Shown: positions 18,280 through 25,032 of the stretch, piece by piece
Layout of the letters: each line of letters opens with the position of its first letter
Position numbering within the stretch: the first letter of the stretch is position 1
Assembly: GCA_964502095.1 (NCBI GenBank)
Contig: CAZCUF010000005.1
Coordinates: 124,001 to 188,000 of the forward strand
Direction: 5' to 3'
DNA from: JACPVF01 sp964502095
Lineage (GTDB): Bacteria; Chloroflexota; Anaerolineae; Anaerolineales; Villigracilaceae
Length of the DNA stretch: 64,000 nt
Made by a program: the position numbers and the translations under genes
Notes under the pieces: model-generated
Seen by the model: only the letters and a program-made list of their open reading frames with translations
What the model was told of the DNA's origin: nothing
Databases searched by the model: none

Positions 18280-18444
18280 GGCTGACGCCTGCGAGTCATC
18301 CTATACGTTCGGCCTGGTCCCGTTATGGAGGCCCTACCCGATTTCGGTACAGCCGCTCGTTCGGCACAGAGCGCATTTTTTCCACATCCAAACCCATATT
18401 CAGAAAAAAGGCCCACTCTTTTGAAACCCCTTCGCGGCTTGTGC

Positions 18445-18473
18445 TTGACAGCCCCCATTGCGTAAAGTAGAAT
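18445..18473 (+). promoter_or_regulatory. Predicted promoter of the tRNA-Ala pair
   Basis: TTGACA (18445-18450), a 17-bp spacer, and TAGAAT (18468-18473) lie 17 bp before the first tRNA-Ala gene. Confidence 0.75.
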
Positions 18474-18490
18474 GTTCTTCGCGTTGTATC

Positions 18491-18563
18491 GGGCCTGTAG
18501 CGCAGTTGGGAGCGCGCCTCAATCGCACTGAGGAGGTCAGGGGTTCGAATCCCCTCAGGTCCA
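18491..18563 (+). tRNA. tRNA-Ala (anticodon CGC)
   Basis: This is a 73-nt cloverleaf with acceptor GGGCCTG/CAGGTCC including the G3:U70 pair that identifies alanine tRNAs. The anticodon stem is CCTCA/TGAGG with loop ATCGCAC, and the T-arm contains GGTTCGAATCC. CCA is not encoded. Confidence 0.95.
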
Positions 18564-18606
18564 CTGGCCAGTGATCAATTGTAATGATTGAACTCTGAAA
18601 TAGCCC

Positions 18607-18679
18607 GGGCCCATAGCGCAGTTGGGAGCGCGTCTCAATGGCATTGAGAAGGTCGGGGGTTCGAATCCCCCTGGGTCCA
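18607..18679 (+). tRNA. tRNA-Ala (anticodon GGC)
   Basis: This 73-nt tRNA has acceptor GGGCCCA/TGGGTCC with G3:U70, anticodon stem TCTCA/TGAGA and loop ATGGCAT. CCA is not encoded. It follows the first tRNA-Ala by 43 bp and probably shares its transcript. Confidence 0.95.
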
Positions 18680-18685
18680 CTTGCG

Positions 18686-18712
18686 AGAGCGATTCGTGAT
18701 GCGAGTCGCTCT
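18686..18712 (+). terminator. Hairpin after the tRNA-Ala pair
   Basis: AGAGCGATTCG and CGAGTCGCTCT pair over 11 bp (one G-T) around a TGATG loop, with only a short T-containing tail. It probably ends or processes the tRNA transcript and overlaps the region upstream of the leuS -10. Confidence 0.5.
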
Positions 18713-18714
18713 TG

Positions 18715-18723
18715 TGCTATAAT
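18715..18723 (+). promoter_or_regulatory. Extended -10 promoter of the leuS T-box transcript
   Basis: TGC-TATAAT at 18715-18723 is a perfect extended -10 element. No good -35 hexamer is present at the usual distance. Confidence 0.6.
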
Positions 18724-18735
18724 AGCGAAAATCTT

Positions 18736-18994
18736 TAAAGGTCATGGCAGGAGTAGTAGGTCATCCCGTCAGCGAGAAGGGAAGGCAAAGTGAAAGCCCT
18801 TCGATGCGCAAGCGGGAGCGCAGTAGGCCGAACTCGCCTGTCTCTCGCAAGAGGACTTCGCTGGTGAACCGAGTAGTCAGCGACGGAACAGCCCGTTAGC
18901 GCGGCCAAAGTGACGTTCGTGTGTGGAACGTAAGCTGGGTGGTACCGCGGAGAATCTCTTCGTCCCTGAATTGGATGAAGGGATTTTTATTTTG
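18736..18994 (+). promoter_or_regulatory. T-box riboswitch controlling leuS
   Basis: The leader has the hallmarks of a T-box. GAGTAGTA occurs near 18751. A GAACTC element at about 18830-18835 follows the loop-E pattern (GAA before the specifier) and reads CUC, a leucine codon. The T-box TGGGTGGTACCGCGG lies at 18936-18950, and a terminator follows. Uncharged tRNA-Leu should pair with the T-box and stabilise the antiterminator, allowing leuS transcription during leucine starvation. The specifier agrees with the downstream enzyme. Confidence 0.93.
18954..18994 (+). terminator. T-box-controlled intrinsic terminator
   Basis: ATCTCTTCGTCC and GGATGAAGGGAT form a 12-bp stem (two G-T pairs) around a 7-nt loop, followed by TTTTATTTTG. 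It is the regulated terminator of the leuS leader. Confidence 0.88.
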
Positions 18995-19059
18995 TTGATT
19001 GGCGCGAACTGAAGATAATATATTTTCTGAAATATGAAACTTGTCATAACGAGGTAAGA

Positions 19060-21783
19060 ATGGCTGTAAAGAAAAAGCAAAAAACAATCAAAAAAGTCGC
19101 AACCAAAAAGGCTTCGAAGAAAGTTGTGAAGCCGATTAAGGTTAAAAAGACCGCCGCTCCGAAGAAAACCACGACGAAGAAAGCAGTCGCGCGCAAACCC
19201 GTTAAAAGCGCGAAGAAAACCGTCTCGAAAAAAGCGGCAGTGAAGGCCGTACAAGCCGCGCCGAAGAAGGCCGTTCGATCAACCGCGCCGCGCACTGTTC
19301 CCGCTTCCAGGCGGACGGACAAATCTTATAGCCCATCGGTCATCGAAGCCAAATGGCAGAAGAAATGGGAGGCAGACGGGCTGTACCGCGCGGTGATCGA
19401 TGAGAGTCGTCCCAAACATTACGCGTTGACCATGTTGCCGTACACATCCGGCGACCTGCATTTCGGTCATTGGTACCCGATGGCGCCCTCCGACGCTCGG
19501 GCGCGCTTCAAACGCATGAACGGATTCAACGTGCTGTTCCCCATCGGCTTCGACGCCTTCGGCCTGCCCGCCGAGAACGCGGCCATTAAACGCGGCATTC
19601 ACCCGAAGACGTGGACATATAAAAATATCGAGAACATGCGCCGCCAGTTGAAGACCATGGGCGCCATGTTCGATTGGGAGCGCGAGGCCGTCACAGCCGA
19701 CCCCGAATATTACAAATGGACCGAATGGTTCTTCATTCAACTGTATAAGCAGGGACTGGCCTATCGCAAAATGTCCGCAGTGGATTGGTGCCCAAAGGAC
19801 AACACCACACTGGCGCGCGAACAAGTCGTTGGGGTGGACCGTGTGTGCGAGCGTTGCGGCACGCCGGTCATCAAAAAAGATTTGGAGCAGTGGTTCTTCC
19901 GTGCGACGAAGTATGCCGATGAACTGCTGAACTTCGATGAGACCGACTGGCCCGAACGCGTCAAGACCCTGCAGACGAATTGGATCGGACGCAGTGAGGG
20001 CGCATCGGTCATCTTCAAGACCGAAGCAGGCGACGACATTGAAATTTTCACTACGCGCCCGGATACGTTGTGGGGCGCGACCTTCATGGTCTTTTCGCCG
20101 GAACATCCGCTGGTGGATAAACTCACCGCGGACGAACATCGGGCGGAGGTCGAAGCCTATAAAGCAGAAGCGGCTCGAAAGTCCGATATTGACCGTGAAG
20201 CTGTGGAAAAGGAAAAGACAGGCGTGTTCACCGGCGGGTACGCGGTCAATCCGGTCAATGATGAACGCATCCCGATCTGGATCGCGGACTATGTGTTGAT
20301 GAGCTACGGCACGGGCGCGATCATGGCCGTGCCCGCGCACGATGAGCGCGACTTCGCTTTCGCGCGCAAATATGGGTTGAAGGTCGTGCCGGTCATCCAG
20401 CCTGAAGGTGTGGAACTGAACGGCGATACGATGGAAGCGTCCTATCCGCATGGCGGCGTAATGATCAACAGCGGCGCATTCAACGGTACGCGCGCCACTG
20501 ACGACAAAGGCATGAAGAACCCGGCCATCAAAGCGGTGATCGAATGGCTGGAACAAAAAAATATTGGCAAACGCGCCGTGAACTATCGTTATCGCGATTG
20601 GCTGATTTCGCGCCAGCGTTATTGGGGCGCGCCGATTCCGATGATCTACTGCGAGAAGCACGGATGGAATCCCGTACCCGAGAATCAACTGCCCGTGCTG
20701 TTGCCGGACGATGTGGAATGGAAACCCACAGGCGAGTCGCCGTTGAAACTGCATCCCACTTGGAAGAATACAACCTGCCCTGTCTGCGGCGGACCTGCCA
20801 TCCGCGAGACCGACACCATGGATACGTTCATGTGCTCGTCGTGGTATCACCTGCGTTATTTGAGTCCGCATTACGACCAGGGCCCGTTCGAAGAAGCCGA
20901 ATACAATTATTGGATGCCCGTGGACACGTACACCGGCGGCATCGAGCATGCCACCATGCACCTGCTGTACACGCGCTTCTTTCACAAAGCCATGCGCGAT
21001 GCGGGCATTGTGGAGGGCAATGAGCCGATGTTACAACTGCGGAATCAGGGCATTATTCTGGGCGAGGATAACGAGAAAATGTCCAAGAGCCGCGGCAATG
21101 TGGTCTCACCGGATGAACTGGTGGGGCAATTCGGCACGGACGCCCTGCGCACCTATTTGATGTTTGCCTATCGCTGGCAGGAAGGCGGCCCGTGGAATTC
21201 ACAGGGCATTGACGGCACCGCGCGCTGGCTGCGCCGCGTGTGGACGTTATTCACCGATTCCGTTTCCGCCCCGGTAACTGCCTCCGTTGAAACGAAAAGG
21301 AATCTACGCCGCCGCGTGCACCAGACCCTGCGCAAAGTGGCGCGCGACTTCGAGAACTTCGAATTCAACACCATCATCTCCGCGTTGATGGAATTGTTGA
21401 ACGAGATGTACAAAGCGCGCGAAGCGGGAGCCGCCGGAAGTTCCGAATGGAACGAGGCGCAGGAAATCTACTTGAAGATGCTGGCGCCCGTCGCGCCGCA
21501 CATCGCCGAGGAACTGTGGACGAATCAAATGGGCAGGCGTTATTCCATCCACGAACAGCGCTGGCCCAAAGTGGATGAAGCCGCCGCGAAGGAAGATGTG
21601 ATCGAACTGCCGGTGCAGGTCAACGGAAAATTGCGCGGCCACATCACAGTCCCTGCCGATTCGAGCGAAGCGCAGATTCAATCTGCCGCGCTGGCGAGCG
21701 CAATCGTACAGAAATACCTGGAAGGCCAGCCGCCGCGGAAAGTGATCGTGGCCAAAGGCAGATTGGTGAACGTGGTAGTGTAA
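19060..21783 (+). CDS. leuS: Leucyl-tRNA synthetase with a Lys/Ala-rich N-terminal extension
   Basis: This 907-aa class I synthetase charges tRNA-Leu. The catalytic core begins near residue 88 (SYSPSVIEAKWQKKW). HFGHW in YTSGDLHFGHW is the HIGH motif, EKMSKSRGNV is the KMSKS loop, and the CP1 editing domain contains TTRPDTLWGATF. A treble-clef-like pair (CERCGTP, CPVCGG) is also present. The first 85 or so residues are almost entirely Lys, Ala, Val, Thr and Pro (KKVATKKASKK, TKKAVARKP) and are not part of the normal enzyme. The ATG at 19060 follows GAGGT. Expression is controlled by the T-box leader. Confidence 0.96.
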   Translation: MAVKKKQKTIKKVATKKASKKVVKPIKVKKTAAPKKTTTKKAVARKPVKSAKKTVSKKAAVKAVQAAPKKAVRSTAPRTVPASRRTDKSYSPSVIEAKWQKKWEADGLYRAVIDESRPKHYALTMLPYTSGDLHFGHWYPMAPSDARARFKRMNGFNVLFPIGFDAFGLPAENAAIKRGIHPKTWTYKNIENMRRQLKTMGAMFDWEREAVTADPEYYKWTEWFFIQLYKQGLAYRKMSAVDWCPKDNTTLAREQVVGVDRVCERCGTPVIKKDLEQWFFRATKYADELLNFDETDWPERVKTLQTNWIGRSEGASVIFKTEAGDDIEIFTTRPDTLWGATFMVFSPEHPLVDKLTADEHRAEVEAYKAEAARKSDIDREAVEKEKTGVFTGGYAVNPVNDERIPIWIADYVLMSYGTGAIMAVPAHDERDFAFARKYGLKVVPVIQPEGVELNGDTMEASYPHGGVMINSGAFNGTRATDDKGMKNPAIKAVIEWLEQKNIGKRAVNYRYRDWLISRQRYWGAPIPMIYCEKHGWNPVPENQLPVLLPDDVEWKPTGESPLKLHPTWKNTTCPVCGGPAIRETDTMDTFMCSSWYHLRYLSPHYDQGPFEEAEYNYWMPVDTYTGGIEHATMHLLYTRFFHKAMRDAGIVEGNEPMLQLRNQGIILGEDNEKMSKSRGNVVSPDELVGQFGTDALRTYLMFAYRWQEGGPWNSQGIDGTARWLRRVWTLFTDSVSAPVTASVETKRNLRRRVHQTLRKVARDFENFEFNTIISALMELLNEMYKAREAGAAGSSEWNEAQEIYLKMLAPVAPHIAEELWTNQMGRRYSIHEQRWPKVDEAAAKEDVIELPVQVNGKLRGHITVPADSSEAQIQSAALASAIVQKYLEGQPPRKVIVAKGRLVNVVV

Positions 21784-21802
21784 GCGCCAGATCGTAAGCG
21801 AA

Positions 21803-21840
21803 AAAAGTCCCTGAAGGCAAACCTGCTCTCAGGGACTTTT
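21803..21840 (+). terminator. Rho-independent terminator of leuS
   Basis: AAGTCCCTGA (21805-21814) and TCAGGGACTT (21829-21838) flank a 14-nt loop, with A and T runs on either side. It could also work on the other strand. Confidence 0.8.
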
Positions 21841-21901
21841 ATGTTCGGCGCTCATCCGCAAATGAATCGTAAGCCCGAATCAAGCGCGATGAAGTGAAAA
21901 T

Positions 21902-21932
21902 AAAAACCCCGCCTCCATAACGGAAGCGGGGT
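21902..21932 (-). terminator. Rho-independent terminator of the SIMPL-domain gene
   Basis: CCCCGC-C-TCC and GGA-A-GCGGGG pair across a short loop with one mismatch. The T run is on the minus strand, 20 bp after the stop of the minus-strand gene. Confidence 0.75.
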
Positions 21933-21952
21933 CGAGGTCGAAGCGCGAAGCG

Positions 21953-22681
21953 TTACTTGATCTCGTAGGTCATGTTGACGGTGACGGTCAGAGTCAATTG
22001 ACCGGAACTGATCGGCACGGAGGCCGCCATCGCGTCACCGCCGCCGCCCTTGCCAAAGCTGTTCGCCATCGGCGCGGGAATGTTATCGTAGAAGCTCACC
22101 GATTGCACATCGCCCAGTTTCAGGCCGGCCGCAGTGGATAATTCCTGTGCCTGCGTCTTGGCGTCTTTGACGGCCTGGTCGCGAGCCTGCTTGAGCGCCT
22201 GGCTCTTATCGGCTACGTCGAACTGGATGCTGTTGACGCTGTTCGCGCCCGCTTTGACGGCGGCATCGAGCAGACTGCCGAGTTTATCGAGACTGCGCAC
22301 AGTGACATACACAGTGTTATCCACTACATAGGTCGTGCCGATCTTCTGGCTGGTCTGCGGATCGTACTGCGTGTTCGGATAGATGCTGAAGTTGGTGGTT
22401 TGCACATCCTTGGCCGCGAGTCCCGCCGCAGTCAACGCATCGATCACCTGCTGAGTCTGCGCGTTATTTTTGCTGACCGCGTCAGCCGCAGTGGCTTCCT
22501 CGGTATGCACGCCAATGTTGATGTAGGCGATATCCGGCGTCATTGTCGCCATGCCGGTCCCATTCACAACCAGTGTCCGTTGGGGCGGTTGTGCCTGTGC
22601 CACGACGGTGGTAGGGCCGCAAGCGCTGAGCGCGAAAGCCATGATCAGTACCGCCGCGGTTAAAAGAAAGGTCGATTTCAT
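21953..22681 (-). CDS. SIMPL-domain (DUF541) lipoprotein
   Basis: The start is the ATG at 22681, 8 nt after AAGGAG; the frame is open slightly upstream through a TTG. The signal peptide ends in a lipobox (ALSAC). The rest is a DUF541/SIMPL domain: RTLVVNGTGMATMTPDIAYINIGV at the beginning, DVQTTNFSIYP, then a segment of paired helices (KQARDQAVKDAKTQAQELS) and a final LTLTVTVNMTYEI strand. Family members are secreted or envelope proteins of unclear function, some linked to oxidative stress or signalling. The gene is divergent from nurA. Confidence 0.87.
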   Translation of the reverse strand: MKSTFLLTAAVLIMAFALSACGPTTVVAQAQPPQRTLVVNGTGMATMTPDIAYINIGVHTEEATAADAVSKNNAQTQQVIDALTAAGLAAKDVQTTNFSIYPNTQYDPQTSQKIGTTYVVDNTVYVTVRSLDKLGSLLDAAVKAGANSVNSIQFDVADKSQALKQARDQAVKDAKTQAQELSTAAGLKLGDVQSVSFYDNIPAPMANSFGKGGGGDAMAASVPISSGQLTLTVTVNMTYEIK

Positions 22682-22746
22682 TCTCAAAACTCCTTGTTGT
22701 ATTGTTTTCGATGAGATAAAGACGCCGCGTTAATCGAAAAGTTCCC

Positions 22747-22775
22747 TTGTGCTCCGGTACGTTTAACGCTAGAAT
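22747..22775 (+). promoter_or_regulatory. Predicted promoter of the nurA-herA operon
   Basis: TTGTGC (22747-22752), a 17-bp spacer, and TAGAAT (22770-22775) lie just upstream of nurA. A 26-bp palindrome overlaps the -10 and the expected start point. Confidence 0.6.
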
Positions 22776-22794
22776 CTTTGTACAAATGTTCTAG
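22769..22794 (+). promoter_or_regulatory. 26-bp palindromic operator-like site before nurA
   Basis: CTAGAA (22769-22774) and TTCTAG (22789-22794) flank a central perfect palindrome TTTGTACAAA (22777-22786). Across 26 bp, 22 positions obey dyad symmetry. The site covers the predicted -10 and +1, as expected for a repressor operator. The cognate regulator is unknown and does not lie in the operon. Confidence 0.6.
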
Positions 22795-22802
22795 AGAGAA
22801 TT

Positions 22803-24011
22803 ATGCCGGTTGATTATCAGCAAATATATAACAGAATCCGGGAAATCGGCGCGGGCGCGCAAGAAAGGCGAAAGAAGAAAGAGGAAGCGCAAGCCCAGGC
22901 GCGCGAACTGCTTTCCTATTACGATTCCAAATTGGATGAACTGCGCGCCAAAGTGGATTCCGCCAAGGCGATAGACGCGAACGTCCGCTGTGCCTATCCA
23001 GTGGATGAAACCCTCACCTCTTCCTTCGACGTTCAGCCCTTCGATCAAACTCAGGGCAAGCCTGTTCCTGTTTCCCCAACCTTGATCGCCGCCGACGGCT
23101 CGCAGATCAACCCAGACCGTCATGCTTCGGTGCAATTCGGTTTGGTCAACGTGGGCGCGATCATCATGAAATTGAATTCAGGTGAAGCGCCAGAAATCGC
23201 CACCGAAAGCGAGTTACTTTTCGGCGACGACCTTTTGCCGAATGGAATCCCCATGTCTGAGGGAATGGTCGCCCTCAAACGCGACCTCGGCGAACGGATC
23301 AAACTGGACGAATTATCCAAACGGATCAAAGGCGAGGTGGTCACCTTCACCGACGGTCCCATCGAGTTGTGGGGCGCGCGAGGCGAAGACCCCAACTCCT
23401 ATGAAGACTTCATCAAAAAATATCTCACCATCCTCTCGCGCTTGCAGTCGCGCGGCGTTATCACCGCCGGCTACGTGGACAAACCCTCCGCCGATCTGGT
23501 CGTTCGTTTGCTCGAAATCATGCTGGCTGATAACGAGCAGATGCAAAAACTGCGCGAGCATCATCCCTTGCGCGCCGTGAGCGACCGTTGGCTCTTCGGC
23601 GAAAAGAAAAACCCTCTTCTCAAGCCCGGTCATCGTTCGGCAGTCTTCAAAATTCAATCGAGTTCAGAGAAACGGTATACCGGCGTGTTGACTTTGCACT
23701 TCTTCTACTTAAATGTCGGCACAGATGGACACCCTTGGATCGTGCGAGTCGAAATCCCAAAATGGGTGGCGGAGGATAAAGAGAAATTGAATCTGCTTCA
23801 CCGCGTTCTGGTCGAGCAATGCCGAATGATGGGAAGCAAGCCGTACCCGTATTTGCTCCATCGCGCCCATGAAACCGCAGTGGTTAAGAATGAAGAAAAA
23901 CAACAGATCGAACAACTGTTAACAATGGAACTTCGCAAAAACAACGAAGAAGTGGACGACGGCTCGCACAAACAGTCCGCCAAGGATTTGAAAGGGAGGA
24001 TGAGAAAATAA
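22803..24011 (+). CDS. nurA: NurA-domain 5'-3' nuclease
   Basis: This 402-aa protein has the NurA core: IAADGS with Asp98, TFTDGPIELW with Asp184, GYVDKPSA with Asp226, and LLHRAHETA (His363, His366) near the end. These acidic and His residues are typical metal ligands of NurA nucleases, which partner HerA in DNA end processing. An N-terminal coiled region (RRKKKEEAQAQA) precedes the core. Residues 76-88 (DVQPFDQTQGKPV) look like an in-frame insertion derived from a dispersed repeat. It is the first gene of a five-gene operon that ends with herA. The next ATG directly follows its stop codon. Confidence 0.86.
   Translation: MPVDYQQIYNRIREIGAGAQERRKKKEEAQAQARELLSYYDSKLDELRAKVDSAKAIDANVRCAYPVDETLTSSFDVQPFDQTQGKPVPVSPTLIAADGSQINPDRHASVQFGLVNVGAIIMKLNSGEAPEIATESELLFGDDLLPNGIPMSEGMVALKRDLGERIKLDELSKRIKGEVVTFTDGPIELWGARGEDPNSYEDFIKKYLTILSRLQSRGVITAGYVDKPSADLVVRLLEIMLADNEQMQKLREHHPLRAVSDRWLFGEKKNPLLKPGHRSAVFKIQSSSEKRYTGVLTLHFFYLNVGTDGHPWIVRVEIPKWVAEDKEKLNLLHRVLVEQCRMMGSKPYPYLLHRAHETAVVKNEEKQQIEQLLTMELRKNNEEVDDGSHKQSAKDLKGRMRK
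23031..23066 (+). repeat. In-frame dispersed repeat copy inside nurA
   Basis: The stretch containing CCCTTCGATCAAACTCAGGG followed by CAAGCCTG encodes PFDQTQGKP. It closely resembles a second copy in the downstream gene at about 24902-24935. The two differ at a few bases and are read in different frames. Confidence 0.6.
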
Positions 24012-24398
24012 ATGAAGGCTCATTTAATTCTGTATGTCAGCGACCAAGTCAAGAGTTCTGCCTTTTATCGAAATGTGTTTGGACAGGAACCAACGCTGGA
24101 TGTTGACGGGATGACTGAATTCACGCTTAACGATGGCGCCGTGTTGGGATTGATGCCTGATGCTGGTATCAAACGCCTGCTTGGCGATGCCATTCGTGAC
24201 CCGGCTTCAGGACACGGAATTCCACGCGCTGAACTATATCTTCTGGTCGAAGAGCCGCAATCCTATTATCAACGTGCATTGGATGCGGGCGCAAGGCCCC
24301 TCAGCCCGTTGAAACTTCAGAATTGGGGCGACACAGTCGCTTATTGTGAAGACCCGGATGGGCATATTCTTGCATTAGCAAAACGGGAAATTGAGTAA
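24012..24398 (+). CDS. VOC-family (glyoxalase/bleomycin-resistance fold) protein
   Basis: This 128-aa protein shows the paired beta-alpha-beta-beta-beta modules of the vicinal oxygen chelate superfamily: AHLILYVSDQVKSSAFYRNVFG at the start and a terminal WGDTVAYCEDPDGHILALA. Possible metal ligands include the first-strand His and the Glu of AELYLLVEE. The substrate cannot be predicted; the family includes lyases, dioxygenases and binding proteins. The ATG begins immediately after the nurA stop, so the gene is translated from the operon mRNA. Its presence between nurA and herA is unusual and may be incidental cargo. Confidence 0.8.
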   Translation: MKAHLILYVSDQVKSSAFYRNVFGQEPTLDVDGMTEFTLNDGAVLGLMPDAGIKRLLGDAIRDPASGHGIPRAELYLLVEEPQSYYQRALDAGARPLSPLKLQNWGDTVAYCEDPDGHILALAKREIE

Positions 24399-24417
24399 CC
24401 GTGTGAGGAGCTAAAAA

Positions 24418-25029
24418 ATGAACCAAATCGAAATCGGACGACTGCTCCGCGCAGGGACAACGGGCTTCGTTGCGGGATGCCGCGTCAATCAACTGGATGC
24501 GCCGTCGTTCGGGGCGTTAGTCCGCGCGCCGCTGACGGACGCCTATCAAATCTTCGGCATCATCTACGACATCCACATTGACGATGACGGGCTGGTGCGT
24601 CAGCTCGTCACAGCGGATAACGTCAGCGACGAGGTGATGAAAGATAACCGTGAGCGCAGAATCGTCCCCGTCGAAATGTCCGTGTTGGCGGTGGGATACG
24701 AACAGGATGGGAAAATCTTCCACCTTCTGCCGCCGCGTCCGCCGTTGAGTTTGGATGTGATCTACAAATGCGATGACAAGGATATTGCGCGCTTTACTGA
24801 GAAGTTTGGGTATTTCAGGCACATTTTGAATAATCAGGAAATCCCTGTGGGAGAGGTAGTAGCTGCTCATTTATTGCAGGCAAGTAACGCGAGAGGGGCA
24901 GAAAGTGGAACCCTTCGACAAAGCTCAGGGCAGGCGTGGAAAGAGGCGGCAACGCATGAAGTCATCACATTGTTGCGCGACGATTACCCGACGCTCATGT
25001 CTGTGCTGGGCGCATTGAGTGAGGTATAG
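24418..25029 (+). CDS. Predicted barrel-domain accessory protein of the NurA/HerA operon
   Basis: This 203-aa soluble protein has an N-terminal segment with the pattern of a small beta-barrel (GTTGFVAGCRVN, FGALVRAPL, IFGIIYDIHIDDDGLVRQLV). HerA in the same operon begins similarly (FRVRLTV, GAFVVIQSGE, YYGIVTDIVL). I therefore infer a stand-alone HAS-barrel-like protein that may help assemble HerA and NurA. The middle (HLLPPRPPLSLDVIYKCDD) and helical C-terminus are unassigned. Near residues 161-176 the segment SGTLRQSSGQAW is encoded by the dispersed repeat. A GTGAGGAG site precedes the ATG, and the next gene starts 3 bp after its stop. Confidence 0.62.
   Translation: MNQIEIGRLLRAGTTGFVAGCRVNQLDAPSFGALVRAPLTDAYQIFGIIYDIHIDDDGLVRQLVTADNVSDEVMKDNRERRIVPVEMSVLAVGYEQDGKIFHLLPPRPPLSLDVIYKCDDKDIARFTEKFGYFRHILNNQEIPVGEVVAAHLLQASNARGAESGTLRQSSGQAWKEAATHEVITLLRDDYPTLMSVLGALSEV
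24902..24937 (+). repeat. In-frame dispersed repeat copy inside the barrel-protein gene
   Basis: CCCTTCGACAAAGCTCAGGG followed by CAGGCG matches the nurA copy with a few differences. It is translated as TLRQSSGQA, without breaking the frame. Both genes of the operon therefore carry the same short repeat. Confidence 0.65.
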
Positions 25030-25032
25030 ACG

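Noticed and set aside
24012..24398. Bleomycin or fosfomycin resistance role for the VOC protein
   Set aside because: The VOC fold is too general, and no specific active-site pattern or resistance context is visible.
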